From the NCBI GenBank assembly GCA_963846495.1, contig CAWJWP010000023.1, positions 39,574 through 103,573 on the forward strand: 64,000 nucleotides of DNA, in the 5' to 3' direction. Position 1 is the first letter of the stretch. Each line of letters begins with the position of its first letter. Shown here piece by piece: positions 54,688 to 64,000 of this stretch. The notes below the pieces were generated by a model, which ran no database searches, was not told the DNA's origin, and saw nothing but the letters and a program-made list of their open reading frames with translations. This stretch comes from DASYQD01 sp963846495. Its GTDB lineage: Bacteria > Acidobacteriota > Thermoanaerobaculia > Multivoradales > JAIOJS01. The translations under genes were made by a program, and so were the position numbers.

Positions 54688-55913
54688 GGCCGGTCTTCGC
54701 GGAGCTCGGCGACGAAGGCCACGAGCCGAGTCGCCGAGACGCCAGCGTCACATCGACCGGCCGTCGAGCTCGCCCGCTGATCGCCGACGGCCGCCCGCTG
54801 CGCGTCGCTCTCGTGCACGACTGGCTCACCGGCATGCGAGGCGGCGAAAAAGTGCTCGAGGCGATCGCCGAGCTCTTCCCCGAGGCGCCGATCTACACGC
54901 TCTTCCACTTCCCCGGCAGCGTCTCGCCGGCGCTCGAGCGACATCCGATCCACACCAGCTTCCTCCAGCGCGCGCCGGCGGTGCGGCGCCACTACCGCCG
55001 CTACCTGCCGCTCTTCCCCGCCGCCGTCGAGGGCTTCGACTTCGACGGCTACGACCTCGTCATCAGCAGCAGCCACTGCGTCGCCAAGGGTGCCATCCCC
55101 GGCCCGCAGGCCTACCACCTCTGCTACTGCCACACGCCGATGCGCTATGCCTGGGACCAGCGCCACGCCTACTTCCCGCGCGGGCGCGGGCCGGTGGCGC
55201 TCGCCCGCGCGACGGTGCTCTGCGGGCTGCGCACCTGGGACGCCGGCTCGGCGCCGCGCGTCGACCGCTTCGTCGCCAACTCGCGCTTCGTCGCCGCCCG
55301 CATCCGCCGCTACTACGGCCGCGACGCCGACGTGCTGGCGCCGCCGGTGGACGTCGGCTTCTTCACCCCCGCGCCCGGCGCCACCGACGACCGCTCGGGC
55401 CGCCGCTACGCGCTGGCGGTGGCGGCGGCGGTGCCTTACAAGCGGCTGGATCTCGCCGTTCAAGCTTGTGGACAGCTCGGCCTGCCGCTGCGCATCGTCG
55501 GCGGCGGCCCCGACGAACGCCGCCTCGCCGGCGCCGGGAGCCACGTCGAAGTCCTCGGCCGCGTCTCCGTCGAGGAGCTGCGCGACCTCTACCGCGGCGC
55601 CAAAGTCTTCGTGCAGCCAGGGGTCGAGGACTTCGGTATCTCGGCTGTCGAGGCCCTCTCCTGCGGCACTCCGGTGGTGGCCCTAGGGGTCGGCGGAGTG
55701 CGCGACATCGTGGTCGACGGCGAGCACGGCGTCCTCTACCGCCCAGGGGGAGACGCAGCCGCTTTGGCCGCCGCCATTGACAAATCTGAACGGATCCGCT
55801 TCAATCCCTTGAACCTGCATCGCCGGGCGGAGAGCTTCGCACCCGAGCGCTTCGTCGCCGGCTTGCGGCGTCTCCTCGGCAGCCCGGTCACTGTTTCGGA
55901 GGGGATTCGTTGA
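54684..55913 (+). CDS. GT4-family glycosyltransferase (WbaZ-like)
   Basis: 409 aa. The first about 35 residues are low complexity. VALVHDWLTGMRGGEKVLEAIAELFPEAPIYTLFHFP is a distinct GT4 subtype seen in O-antigen and exopolysaccharide loci. YCHTPMRYAWDQRHAYFP, VANSRFVAARIRRYYGRDADV, VAAAVPYKRLDLAVQACGQL and GVEDFGISAVEALSCGTPVVALG complete the match. The GTG at 54684 overlaps the previous stop. Confidence 0.88.
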   Translation: MRPVFAELGDEGHEPSRRDASVTSTGRRARPLIADGRPLRVALVHDWLTGMRGGEKVLEAIAELFPEAPIYTLFHFPGSVSPALERHPIHTSFLQRAPAVRRHYRRYLPLFPAAVEGFDFDGYDLVISSSHCVAKGAIPGPQAYHLCYCHTPMRYAWDQRHAYFPRGRGPVALARATVLCGLRTWDAGSAPRVDRFVANSRFVAARIRRYYGRDADVLAPPVDVGFFTPAPGATDDRSGRRYALAVAAAVPYKRLDLAVQACGQLGLPLRIVGGGPDERRLAGAGSHVEVLGRVSVEELRDLYRGAKVFVQPGVEDFGISAVEALSCGTPVVALGVGGVRDIVVDGEHGVLYRPGGDAAALAAAIDKSERIRFNPLNLHRRAESFAPERFVAGLRRLLGSPVTVSEGIR

Positions 55914-57361
55914 TCCAACGTCGGCACCGCGCCCGCGCTGCGCTCTACCTGGCGGGCGACATCGGCGCGACTCTCGTCGCTTTCTTCGCCGCCTGGCAGC
56001 TCCGTTTCGGCACCACGTTCCTCCCGCACGTCCAGAGCCACGGCGGCGGTCTCCCCGAGTTCGACCGCTACCTCGCGCTGCTGCCGGCGGTGGTGCTGAT
56101 CTGGCCGATCGTCTTCTACTTCCACGGCCTCTACCAGACGCGCCGCGGCAGGAGCCGCGTCGACGAGGTGCTCACCGTGGTGGTGGCGGTTCTCCTCGCC
56201 GCCATCATGCTCTCCACCTTCAGCGCCTGGTACCGGCCGCCCCTCGAGCCCGGTAGCCCCAACTACTTCACCTACAGCCGCTGGTTCATGGCCCTCTTCG
56301 TGGGCCTCGACCTGTTCTTCGTCGCCACCGCCCGCATGGCCGTGCGCTCGCTGCTCCACCGCCGCGCGCTCTCCGGCCACAGCCAGCAGCGCATCCTCGT
56401 CGTCGGCGCCGGCATGCTCGGCCGCGACATCGCCATGAAGCTCCAGGACCACCGTGAGCTCGGTCTCCAGGTGGTGGGCTTCCTCGACGACGATCCGGGC
56501 AAGCAGGGCAGCAGCTTCCACGGCGCGCCGGTGCTCGGCACGCTGCAGGACGTCGACCGCGTGCTCGAGGCCGACCGCGTCGACCAGGTCTACATCGCGC
56601 TGCCGCTCGAGGCGCACAAGAAAATGCTGCGCGCGCTCGAGCGCGTGCGCAGCGAGTGCGTCGAAGTCAAGCTCGTCCCCGACATCCTGCAGTACGCGAC
56701 CCTCAAGGCGACGCTCGAGGACCTCGACGGCACGCCGGTCATCAACCTCTCGCAGGTGCCGCTCCAAGGCTGGACGAGCCTGATCAAGCGGGGCATGGAC
56801 TTGGCGCTCTCGGGCGCCGGCCTCTTCCTCCTCACCTTCGTCATCCCGGTGCTGCCGCTCATCGCCCTCGCCATCTGGCTCGAGGACCGCGGCTCGGTGC
56901 TCTACCGCCAGGAGCGCATGGGCCTCGACGGGCGCCCGTTCATGATCTGGAAGTTCCGCTCGATGCGCATCGACGCCGAGGGCACCACCGGTCCGGTGTG
57001 GGCGATTCGCGACGACGAGCGCCGCACCCGCCTCGGCAGCTTCCTGCGCCGCTGGTCGATCGACGAGCTGCCGCAGCTGTGGAACGTCCTGCGCGGCGAC
57101 ATGTCCCTCGTCGGTCCGCGTCCCGAGCGCCCCACCTTCGTGCGCGAGTTCAAGCACAAGGTCCCGCAGTACATGCTCCGCCACCGCGTCAAGGCCGGCA
57201 TCACCGGCTGGGCGCAAGTCCACGGCTGGCGCGGCAACACCTCGATCAAGAAGCGCATCCAGTACGACCTCTACTACATCGAGAACTGGTCGCTGAAGCT
57301 CGACCTCAAGATCCTCTGGATGACCCTGCGCCAGGGGCTCCGGCACAACAACGCGTACTGA
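55910..57361 (+). CDS. polyprenyl-phosphate sugar-1-phosphate transferase (WcaJ/EpsE-like)
   Basis: 483 aa. It starts glycan assembly by moving a sugar phosphate from a nucleotide sugar to undecaprenyl phosphate in the inner membrane. The N-terminal part has four to five membrane helices; a CoA-binding-like Rossmann domain follows (RILVVGAGMLGRDIAMKLQDH, GFLDDDPGKQG). A fifth/re-entrant helix precedes the catalytic bacterial sugar transferase domain: YRQERMGLDGRPFMIWKFRSMR, SFLRRWSIDELPQLWNVLRGDMSLVGPRPERP, KAGITGWAQVHGWRGNT. The TTG start at 55910 overlaps the previous stop (TTGA). It closes the plus-strand arm of the glycan cluster. No flippase or polymerase gene is in view. Confidence 0.93.
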   Translation: MIQRRHRARAALYLAGDIGATLVAFFAAWQLRFGTTFLPHVQSHGGGLPEFDRYLALLPAVVLIWPIVFYFHGLYQTRRGRSRVDEVLTVVVAVLLAAIMLSTFSAWYRPPLEPGSPNYFTYSRWFMALFVGLDLFFVATARMAVRSLLHRRALSGHSQQRILVVGAGMLGRDIAMKLQDHRELGLQVVGFLDDDPGKQGSSFHGAPVLGTLQDVDRVLEADRVDQVYIALPLEAHKKMLRALERVRSECVEVKLVPDILQYATLKATLEDLDGTPVINLSQVPLQGWTSLIKRGMDLALSGAGLFLLTFVIPVLPLIALAIWLEDRGSVLYRQERMGLDGRPFMIWKFRSMRIDAEGTTGPVWAIRDDERRTRLGSFLRRWSIDELPQLWNVLRGDMSLVGPRPERPTFVREFKHKVPQYMLRHRVKAGITGWAQVHGWRGNTSIKKRIQYDLYYIENWSLKLDLKILWMTLRQGLRHNNAY

Positions 57362-57415
57362 GCCGCGGCCGCTGAGCGCCGCGCCGCCGCCCTCCGGGGC
57401 GGGATGCTAGGCTAG

Positions 57416-57441
57416 CGACACCGGACAAAAGATCGGTGTCG
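57416..57441. promoter_or_regulatory. inverted repeat upstream of the transglutaminase pair
   Basis: A perfect 8-bp inverted repeat (CGACACCG / CGGTGTCG) with a 10-nt AT-richer loop lies 36 bp before the start of the DUF3857 gene, in the only gap of this strand cluster. It could be an operator, or a terminator for the glycan operon; no U-run follows. Confidence 0.4.
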
Positions 57442-57476
57442 ACAACAGCGGCTGCCGACGCCCGCGTGGGGTGAGC

Positions 57477-59479
57477 ATGCGCGATCTTCGAGACTTCGAG
57501 CCGCGGCGCGGCGCCGCGGTAGCAGCGATCCATCACACCAGGCGACTGCGGCGCGTGCTGGCCGTTCTCGCCGGCGCCGCCGCCTTCGTCTGCGCCGGCC
57601 CGGCGAGCGCCGAGCTGCCGCCGTTGAGCGCCGCCGACTGGGCGACAGCCGCGCCGGCCGACGACCCGCGCGCCACCATGATCGTGCTCTTCCGGCGCGC
57701 CGAGGTGCAGCTGCGCGACCTCGGACGGCAGCAGGCCTCCTCGTCGCTGCGCCTCGAGCAGCGGATCAAGATCCTCACCGCCGAAGGCCTGCACGGCGGC
57801 GAGCTGGAGATCGCGCACAGCCGGTCGCTGCGCCTCAAGTCGCTCACCGGGCGGACGGTGCTCGCCGGCGGCAGGGTGGTGCCGCTGCCGGCCGACGCCA
57901 AGTTCGAGAGCCGGCGCTCGCAGCGCCGCAAGAGCTGGGTGACGGCGGTGGCGTTCCCCGGCGTCGAGGTCGGCTCGATCGTCGAGTACGAGGCGCAGCT
58001 CTACTTCGACTCGCCGATCCTCCTCGAGCCCTGGTACCTGTCCGACGACGTGCCGGTGCTCCACTCAGAGGTGGCGTTCGAGGTGCCCAACAACATCCAG
58101 TTCGGCACCTGGGGCCGCGATCCCTTCGCCGCCGGGGTGAAGGTCGACAGGTCGCAAGGCCCGCGCGGCTTCCGCATCCGCGCTTGGGCCGACAACCTTC
58201 CCGCCGTGCCGGACGAGCCGTTCGGCCCTCCGTTCGCCGACGTCGCCAGCCAGTTCGGCCTCATCACCACCGCCATCCGCGTCCAGGACACGCTGATCCG
58301 CCTCGCCGACAGCTGGGCGAACAGCTGCAAGTGGGTCGACGAGACGTTCTACTACGACGCCCGTCACGCCAACCGGGGCGTCCCGCAGCGCGCCCGCGCG
58401 CTGGTCGCGAAGCTCGCCGAGCCGCGGCAGCGTGCCGAAGCCCTCTATCGCTTCGTGCGCGACGAGATCGACAACGACGACGACCCCGGCGTCACGCTGG
58501 AGGAGGAGTCGACGCTTGCCGCCGTGCTGACGAAAGGGCGCGGCGACTCGGCCGAGAAGGCGCTGCTGCTGCAGGACATGCTCGACGCCGCCGGCGTGCG
58601 CGCGCGCCTGGTGTGGGCCAACGAGCGCTCGAGCGGCCTGCCGGCGATGGACGTCCCCAGCGCCGAGTGGTTCGAGAAGGTGCTGGTGGTGGCGGAGGCT
58701 CGCAGACGGCCGCGTCTTCCTCGACCCTTCGACTCCCTACCTGCCTTTCGGTGCGCTGCCCTACGAGCTGGAGGGTGGGCAGGCGGTCGTCGTCGACCTC
58801 AAGAAGCCGGAGGTCGTGACGCTGCCGATGCTGCCCCCCGAAGCCAACGGCCGTGAGGCGAAGCTCACGCTCGCCGTCGACGGCGACGGACGGCTGGCGG
58901 GCAAGGGCGAGCTGCGCTTCACCGGCCAGCACGGCCTGCTTGCGCTCGCCGACGGCGACGCCGACAAGCGCCAGGAGACCTGGCAGAAATGGCTGGAAGC
59001 CGAGTTGCCCGGCTTCCAGGTCGGGGCGGTCGAGGCGACACCCAACCCCGACGCCGGCGAGCTGGCGCTCGCGTGGACGATGAAGCAGCGTGACGAGGAG
59101 GTGCTCGGCGACGAGCTCTGCGTTCGCGCCCAGCCGGCCGCTCGGCCCGGTGGTCCAAGCGCTCACGCTGCCGGTGGCGCAGCGCCGCACACCGGTCGTG
59201 CTCCCCTTCGCCGACCGCGACGAGGTCACGCTAGAGCTCACCTTCCCCGCCGGCTGGAAGGTGGAGGCGCTGCCCGCCGCGGTCGACGTCGACGGTCCCG
59301 CCGGCCTGCTGCGCGTCGAGTCCTCGGCGGACGCAGAGCAACGACGCGTGCGCTACCACCGCCGTCTCGACGTGCGGCAGCGCGAGGAGCCGACGCTCGA
59401 CGGGTATGCACGGCTGCGCGACTTCTACGCGCTCGCCGCCAAGCATGATGCGCAGCCGTTGGCTCTGGTTCGGCGCTAG
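57477..59479 (+). CDS. DUF3857/transglutaminase-like protein lacking catalytic Cys and His (two frameshifts as assembled)
   Basis: Secreted or membrane-bound (hydrophobic segment VLAVLAGAAAFVCAGPASA). The DUF3857 domain covers about residues 60-270 (LEQRIKILTAEGLHGGELEIA, VGSIVEYEAQLYFDSP). The transglutaminase core follows, but the usual GDCKDKA is RGDSAEKALLLQDML (Cys to Ser) and the usual NHV is WFEKVLVV (His to Lys), while the Asp of FLDPS is kept. It should therefore be inactive as a transglutaminase. The frame breaks at about 58696-58705 and about 59130, each fixed by removing one base. Starts at 57471 (GTG) or 57477 (ATG). The 3' end overlaps the next gene by 32 bp. Confidence 0.75.
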
Positions 59480-61289
59480 CCTGCTCGCCGCTGGCCTGCT
59501 GCTCGCGGCGCCCGCCGGCGCCGCGGTTGTGCAGGAGCACCGCGTCAGCGTCGAGGTGCAGCCGGACGGCAGCGTGCGCGAGCGCGTCTCGTGGCGCGTG
59601 CGCGTCGACGACGCCGACGACTTCGAGCGCTGGTCGCCTTTCCCGATCCTGCTCGACACCCACCGGCGGCTGCTGCGGCTGGAGGCCGCCGCGACGCCGC
59701 CGGACGGCAGGCCGCAGCCGGTGAAGCGCAAAGCGCGCGACCGCGCCGGCATCCGCAGCCGAGGAGCCCTGCACGAGTCGCAGGAGGTCGAGGTCGTCGA
59801 GTTCCCGCCGGTGCCCGACGGCTCGGTGCTGAGCCTCGAGTACGAGGTCGAGGAGCGGCCCTACTTCCCCTCGGGAGTGCTGCCGCTCGGCGGCGAGGAC
59901 GCGGTCGCGTCGCTCCGCGTCGAGCTGCGCGGCCCTGGGCTGCGCGCCCGTCTCGTCGGCGCGCCGCCGGGCGCATCGCTCGTCGCAGGCGACGGCAGCG
60001 CGATGGTGAGCGGTGCGCTGTCGGCGCTGTCGACGCCCGAGCGGGCGCCGTCCAACGCAGAGCCCGTGCTGCGCTACGCCTGGGGACCGTCTGCCGAGTG
60101 GGCGACGGTCGGCCGCTGGTACCGCGACCTCGTCGCCGAGGTGCCGCGCGACAGCGCCGCGGTCCGCGAGACCGCGAAGCGGCTCACCGCCGGCGTCGCC
60201 GAGCGGCCGCAGATGGTCGAGCGCCTCACCGACTTCGTGCGCGGCGACGTCCGCTATGTGGCGGTCGAGATCGGCATCGGCGGCTACCGCCCCGCCGCGC
60301 CCGAGCAGGTCCTGACGCGCCGCTGGGGAGACTGCAAGGACAAGGCGCTGCTGCTCGTCGACCTGCTCGCGGCGGTGGGGATCGAAAGCCGCCTCGTGCT
60401 CGTGCGCTCGGACGACGAGGGCGGTATCGACACCGACTTCCCGTCGCCGGACGAGTTCAATCACGTCATCGTCGCGCTGCCGGCGGCGGTGGTGACGGTG
60501 CCCGGCGGTGCCCCGGCAGCCGGCAAGTGGCACTTTCTCGACGCCACCCAGACGCAAGGCGGGCTCTCGTGGCTGCACCCGGGAGTCGCCGGCCAACAGG
60601 GCCTGTTGGTCACACCGGACGGCGGCGAGCTCGTGGCCATCCCGCTCTCGCCGGCGAGCGAGAGCCGCCGCCTGTTCCTGACAGCGCAGATCGGAGCCGG
60701 CGGCGACGCCGCGGGTACGGTTCGCTACGAGCTCGAAGGCGAGCGCGCCGCCTTCCTCACCCACCAGGTGAAGGCCGTCGACGCCGCCACCGTGGTCGCC
60801 CATGCCGGCGAGGCTCTGGAGCGCGTGCTGCCGGGCGCCTCGTTCGAGAAGGTCGAGGTGCGGAGCGCCGCCAGCGGCCCACCTGCCGGACGCATCACCG
60901 CTTCGCTGCGAGTGCCTACGTTGGCCAGCGACAGCGGCGACGCCATCTCGCTGCTGCTGCCGGCGCGGGCGACCTGGCCGAGTGCGGGCATCGTTGCGGA
61001 CCGCGCGCTGCCGGTGACGCTCGCGCCCGGCGTCACCGAGACCGAGTGGCGCCTGACGCTGCCGCGCACCGGGTGTCGGCTCGAATCCGCTGCCGCCGCC
61101 GTCGACAACGCGCTGGGCCGCTTCGAGCAGGAGGCGATGGTTAGCGGCGACACTCTGCTCGTCCGCCGTCGCAGCGAGCTGCGAGCGCGACAGGCGCCCG
61201 TGGCGCAGTTCGCCGACCTCACCGCGCTGGCGACTGCCGAGAACCGCGCGCTCAAGCGACGCCTGCGGCTCGACTGCGCCGTCGAATAG
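59448..61289 (+). CDS. secreted DUF3857/transglutaminase-like protein with intact triad
   Basis: 613 aa with a signal peptide (MRSRWLWFGASLLAAGLLLA). DUF3857-like beta-sandwich (VVQEHRVSVEVQPDGSVRER) is followed by a transglutaminase-like core with all three catalytic residues: Cys in RRWGDCKDKALLLVDLLAAVG, His in FNHVIVALP, Asp in WHFLDATQTQGG. The C-terminal about 170 residues are a beta-sandwich (LFLTAQIGAGGDAAGTVRYEL). It follows the Cys-less paralogue directly and overlaps its 3' end, so the two are probably made together as a pair. Substrate unknown. ATGs at 59445 and 59448 are both possible starts. Confidence 0.85.
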   Translation: MRSRWLWFGASLLAAGLLLAAPAGAAVVQEHRVSVEVQPDGSVRERVSWRVRVDDADDFERWSPFPILLDTHRRLLRLEAAATPPDGRPQPVKRKARDRAGIRSRGALHESQEVEVVEFPPVPDGSVLSLEYEVEERPYFPSGVLPLGGEDAVASLRVELRGPGLRARLVGAPPGASLVAGDGSAMVSGALSALSTPERAPSNAEPVLRYAWGPSAEWATVGRWYRDLVAEVPRDSAAVRETAKRLTAGVAERPQMVERLTDFVRGDVRYVAVEIGIGGYRPAAPEQVLTRRWGDCKDKALLLVDLLAAVGIESRLVLVRSDDEGGIDTDFPSPDEFNHVIVALPAAVVTVPGGAPAAGKWHFLDATQTQGGLSWLHPGVAGQQGLLVTPDGGELVAIPLSPASESRRLFLTAQIGAGGDAAGTVRYELEGERAAFLTHQVKAVDAATVVAHAGEALERVLPGASFEKVEVRSAASGPPAGRITASLRVPTLASDSGDAISLLLPARATWPSAGIVADRALPVTLAPGVTETEWRLTLPRTGCRLESAAAAVDNALGRFEQEAMVSGDTLLVRRRSELRARQAPVAQFADLTALATAENRALKRRLRLDCAVE

Positions 61290-61320
61290 CGCGCGCAGCA
61301 CTCCCCTACCTGGCCGTAGA

Positions 61321-61554
61321 ATGCCCATCATGGAAGCGCGCTACACGGCCGTGTTCCAGCGCGACGGCGACTGGTGGATGGCGTGGGCCGAGGAACTGCC
61401 CGGCGCCAACACCCAGGGTGCGACCATCGAGGAAGCGCGCGAGAACCTCCGCGAAGCCATCCAGCTGGTGCTCGAGGCCAACCGTGAGCTGGCGCGCCGG
61501 CGTGGTGAGGACGCCGAGGTGATCCGCGAAGACCTCGTGGTCACTGTCGAGTGA
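61321..61554 (+). CDS. hicB: HicB-like antitoxin
   Basis: 77 aa. YTAVFQRDGDWWMAWAEELPGANTQGATIEEARENLREAI is the HicB partial RNase-H fold signature. The stop overlaps the hicA GTG (GTGA). The antitoxin-first order is less common than hicA-hicB but is known. A second ATG at 61330 is possible. It should bind and neutralise HicA and may repress the operon. Confidence 0.85.
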   Translation: MPIMEARYTAVFQRDGDWWMAWAEELPGANTQGATIEEARENLREAIQLVLEANRELARRRGEDAEVIREDLVVTVE

Positions 61555-61736
61555 AGCGCCGGGCGCTGATCCAGCACCTCGAACGGCACAGCTGTGCGCT
61601 CCTGCGCGAGGGCGCGCGCCACAGCGTCTACTTCCACACCGCGACGCACCGCACGACAGCTGTTCCGCGGCACACCGAGATCGGCGAGGCGCTGGCGCGC
61701 AAGATCTGCAAAGACCTCGGCATTCCGACGCCCTAA
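61551..61736 (+). CDS. hicA: HicA-like mRNA interferase toxin
   Basis: 61 aa. KRRALIQHLERHSCALLREGARHSVYFH has the HicA double-stranded-RNA-binding-like fold with the conserved catalytic His in GARHSVY. TTAVPRHTEIGEALARKICKDLG is the family C-terminal part. It cleaves mRNA when free of HicB. It is translationally coupled to hicB by a 4-bp overlap. Confidence 0.85.
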   Translation: MKRRALIQHLERHSCALLREGARHSVYFHTATHRTTAVPRHTEIGEALARKICKDLGIPTP

Positions 61737-61936
61737 GCGTCGCCGCCATCGAGCTCCTGGCGCGCGGCGCGCTCGCCATCGCGCTGCGCAAGGAGATCAA
61801 GAATCCAATCCGCTGGCGCTCACCGCGTGCTGTCGATCGTCCTTCTGAGCGACCGGCTACTTGACGATGGCGCAATCGAGGCGTAATTTGCGTACCGAGC
61901 CTCGAGGTTGCCAGCTCCAGGCGGAAGGAGAAAGAC
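61737..61936. other. intergenic region between hicA and the OLD ATPase gene
   Basis: 200 bp. The first half has high-GC coding-like composition but no recognisable gene. The second half is AT-richer and contains a strong sigma70-type promoter at 61861-61889 and GGAAGGAG before the OLD gene start. Confidence 0.6.
61861..61889 (+). promoter_or_regulatory. sigma70-type promoter of the OLD-family gene
   Basis: TTGACG (61861-61866), 17-bp spacer, TAATTT (61884-61889), about 50 bp upstream of the ATG of the ATPase gene. It is one of the clearest promoters of the window and lies in AT-richer DNA, so the gene is likely expressed separately from hicBA. Confidence 0.75.
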
Positions 61937-63857
61937 GTGAAGCTCATCGAAGTGCAAGTCCACCATTTCCGAAACATCCTCGACTCTTCGCCCGTGCGAA
62001 TTCAGGGTGACGCCACCTGTTTGGTTGGTAAGAACGAATCAGGCAAGACGGCCTTCTTGCACGCTCTCTACCGACTGAATCCCGCCCGACCCAACGTTTC
62101 GTTCTCTGTGCCGGATCAGTACCCGGCGTGGCTCGAGAAGCAACACCGCCTAGCGGGAATGGCTCTTGAGCAGGTTACGCCAGTCACAGCCGTTTTCGAG
62201 CTGGACAAGGCGGATCTGGATGCTCTTGAAGCTCAATTCGGCAAAGGCGCGATTAAGTCGAAGCAGATTAAGGTCCAACGCAAGTACCAAGGAGGTCGAA
62301 TCTACGACTTCGAGCATAATGAGGCTAAAGCCGTCGAGCACGTGGTCAAGCAGGCGAAGCTGACGGCAGCGATGCGCCGTGACGCGACGACTAAGAAGAC
62401 GTTCGTCGCGCTCGATGGCTTCACCGCGAAGCTAGCCCAAAAGGACGATCCAACCAGCAAGACCGCTGCAGCTGCGCTGAAGGAAGCACGGAAAAAGGCA
62501 CTTGGAGATGTCGGCTTCACCCAATCGGTTCTCGATGCTCTCCACAGGCGGCTTCCTCAATTCTTCTACTTCGGCGACTACAGCCGCCTCCCCGGTCGTA
62601 TAAAGATCCGAGAACTGCTACAAGCGAAGCCTGAGAACCTCCAGGACGACGAACTCACGGCACGGTCCCTTCTGCGCTTGGCGGCTAGCGAGAACGACTA
62701 TCTTGTCAATCCAGACTACGAGCGCCGCAAGAGGGAGCTCGAGAACGTCGCCAATCTTCTTACGAAGGAAGTCCTCGGCTATTGGAGTCAGAATCCTGAA
62801 CTGCGCGTGCTCATCGACATCAGCCAGAAGACGATTAGCGATCCTCAGGGCCAAAAATCGGTGATAGACGAACTCCACGTGCGTCTTTGGGATGAGCGCC
62901 ACTGGTTGTCGCTTCCCTTCGACGAGAGGTCCTCTGGGTTCCGCTGGTTCTTCTCCTTCCTCGCTGCCTTTTCCGAGTTCGAGCATCGGCCCGAGCCGCT
63001 GGTGATCTTGCTCGATGAGCCCGCGCTCGCCCTTCACGCGCGAGCTCAAAGGACTTCCTTCGTTTCATCGATGAGCGTCTAGCGCCGAAGCACCAAGTGA
63101 TCTACCAACGCACTCCCCCTTCATGGTCGAGCCAGGTAAGCTCGATCGGGTACGCTTGGTCGAGGATCGCGGCCGCAAAGAGGGCTCGACAGTGTCGGCC
63201 GAAGTGCTCACTACGGATCCAGACACACTGTTTCCACTGCAAGGCGCGCTCGGCTATGACATGGCTCAGCACCTTTTTCTTGCGCCCTTCAACCTCGTGG
63301 TGGAGGGGACTTCGGACTACACGTACCTCACGGTCGTCTCCGATTTGCTTAAGGAGAACTCACGGGGCCACCTCGACGATCGGTGGTCAGTGGTACCTGT
63401 CGGCGGCGCGGACCTCATTCCGACATTCGTCGCTCTCTTGGGCGTCCAGCTGGCCGTTACTGTGCTCATCGACTCGCGCAAGGAAGGCCATCAAAAATTG
63501 TCTCGGCTGGCGAAGGAGGGCTATCTGCGCGACAAGTGCCTGGTGACCGTAGGCGAGGTGCTAGGCCGGCCCGCAGGCGATATCGAGGATCTTTTCGTTA
63601 TTGATGATTATCTGCTGTTGTACAACACAGCCTTCGGGAAGGCCCTCGACGCTAACGACATAACCGGATCCGATCCTGTTGAGCCGGATAACTCGCCACG
63701 AGGGGTTGGATCGTTCGATCATGGCAAACCAGCCGATGCTCTCTTGCGCAACCGGAACGATCTTCTTCCGAAGCTCTCCGAGGCGACACTAGCCAACTTT
63801 GAAAAACTCTTCTTACGGTTAAACGCAACCCTCCCTGCCAAACCGACAAGCGCCTAA
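61937..63857 (+). CDS. OLD-family ATPase with TOPRIM nuclease domain (two single-base deletions as assembled)
   Basis: Restored length about 640 aa. The N-terminal ABC-type ATPase has Walker A GKNESGKTAF (31-40), a long helical insertion, and Walker B LVILLDEPALALHARAQ (355-371). After the first break (about 63048) the sense reads KDFLRFIDERLAPKHQVIY. A second break (about 63103) hides the THSPF switch-His motif, which resumes as PFMVEPGKLDRVRLVEDR. The TOPRIM domain follows: NLVVEGTSDYTYL (Glu), PVGGADLIP, VTVLIDSRKEGHQKL (Asp). Total length 1921 nt is two bases short of 641 codons. OLD proteins include phage-exclusion nucleases and GajA. GC and codon use are lower than in the host genes. 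Promoter immediately upstream. Confidence 0.82.
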
Positions 63858-64000
63858 GAAACGCCGCCGGTCCGCACAGGGCCGTCCGTTTCGGACATCG
63901 TGGGGCAGGGAGGCTAGCCTCGAGCCCCGAACACGACCAAGCCGCGGAGTCACATCCGGCGGAGCTGGCGATCGATGCACGTGCCGTTCGCCTACCCCGC
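63858..64000. other. right edge of the window, no gene seen
   Basis: 143 bp after the OLD-family stop. No start of a UvrD-like helicase or other defence partner is visible within it. Confidence 0.5.

Noticed and set aside
61937..63857. Complete Gabija system
   Set aside because: GajA-like architecture is plausible, but no UvrD-like GajB is visible before the window ends.

Overview
The window is very GC-rich, densely packed bacterial chromosome with many 4-bp ATGA/GTGA gene overlaps. The gene repertoire suggests an uncultivated Acidobacteriota-type bacterium, perhaps Thermoanaerobaculia: an SBBP propeller protein, a membrane Ser/Thr kinase with a TolB-like propeller next to an ECF sigma factor, DUF3857 transglutaminases, a fused aroDE, and C-terminal FADGFESG-type motifs. 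This is an inference from gene content, with no marker gene. At least ten conserved genes carry single-base frameshifts while their flanks stay intact, which is best explained by residual indel errors of a long-read assembly.

Layout. 1-10042 (minus): one aromatic amino-acid operon, aroDE-trpE-trpG-trpD-trpC-trpF-trpB-trpA-aroQ-aroF, running off the left edge. It has a clear sigma70 promoter (10014-10042), a 31-codon leader peptide with tandem Trp codons, and mutually exclusive hairpins that end in a sequestered ribosome-binding site. 10136-12285 (minus): a two-gene TIR module of visibly lower GC, a lipoyl-domain/TIR-like fusion followed by a TIR-SLOG-like protein. This is the best candidate for an undescribed (probably anti-phage) system. 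12651-18300: catalase-like protein, membrane glycosyltransferase, S74-chaperone protein and ETF-ubiquinone oxidoreductase. 18328-23699: a giant secreted G8/beta-helix protein and a DUF4097 repeat protein.

23821-29312 (minus): yceD-rpmF-plsX-fabD-fabG-acpP-fabF, a lipid-synthesis cluster without fabH, with a hairpin repeat present twice in opposite orientation. 29496-41484: secreted and signalling functions (PQQ-type sugar dehydrogenase, M14 peptidase, kinase plus ECF sigma, SBBP protein, tandem DUF1554-like protein). 41536-45436: a tightly coupled asparagine-synthetase-like, radical SAM and FAD-oxidoreductase operon of unknown product. 45412-46097: a diguanylate cyclase remnant with its GGDEF core deleted.

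46215-57361: an exopolysaccharide-type cluster with six GT4 glycosyltransferases in two divergent arms and a polyprenyl-phosphate sugar transferase. 57477-61289: two tandem transglutaminase-like proteins, the first lacking its catalytic Cys and His. 61321-63857: a hicBA toxin-antitoxin pair and an OLD-family ATPase/TOPRIM nuclease behind a good promoter, again of lower GC and possibly a second defence patch.

No rRNA, tRNA, CRISPR array, integrase or insertion sequence was recognised.
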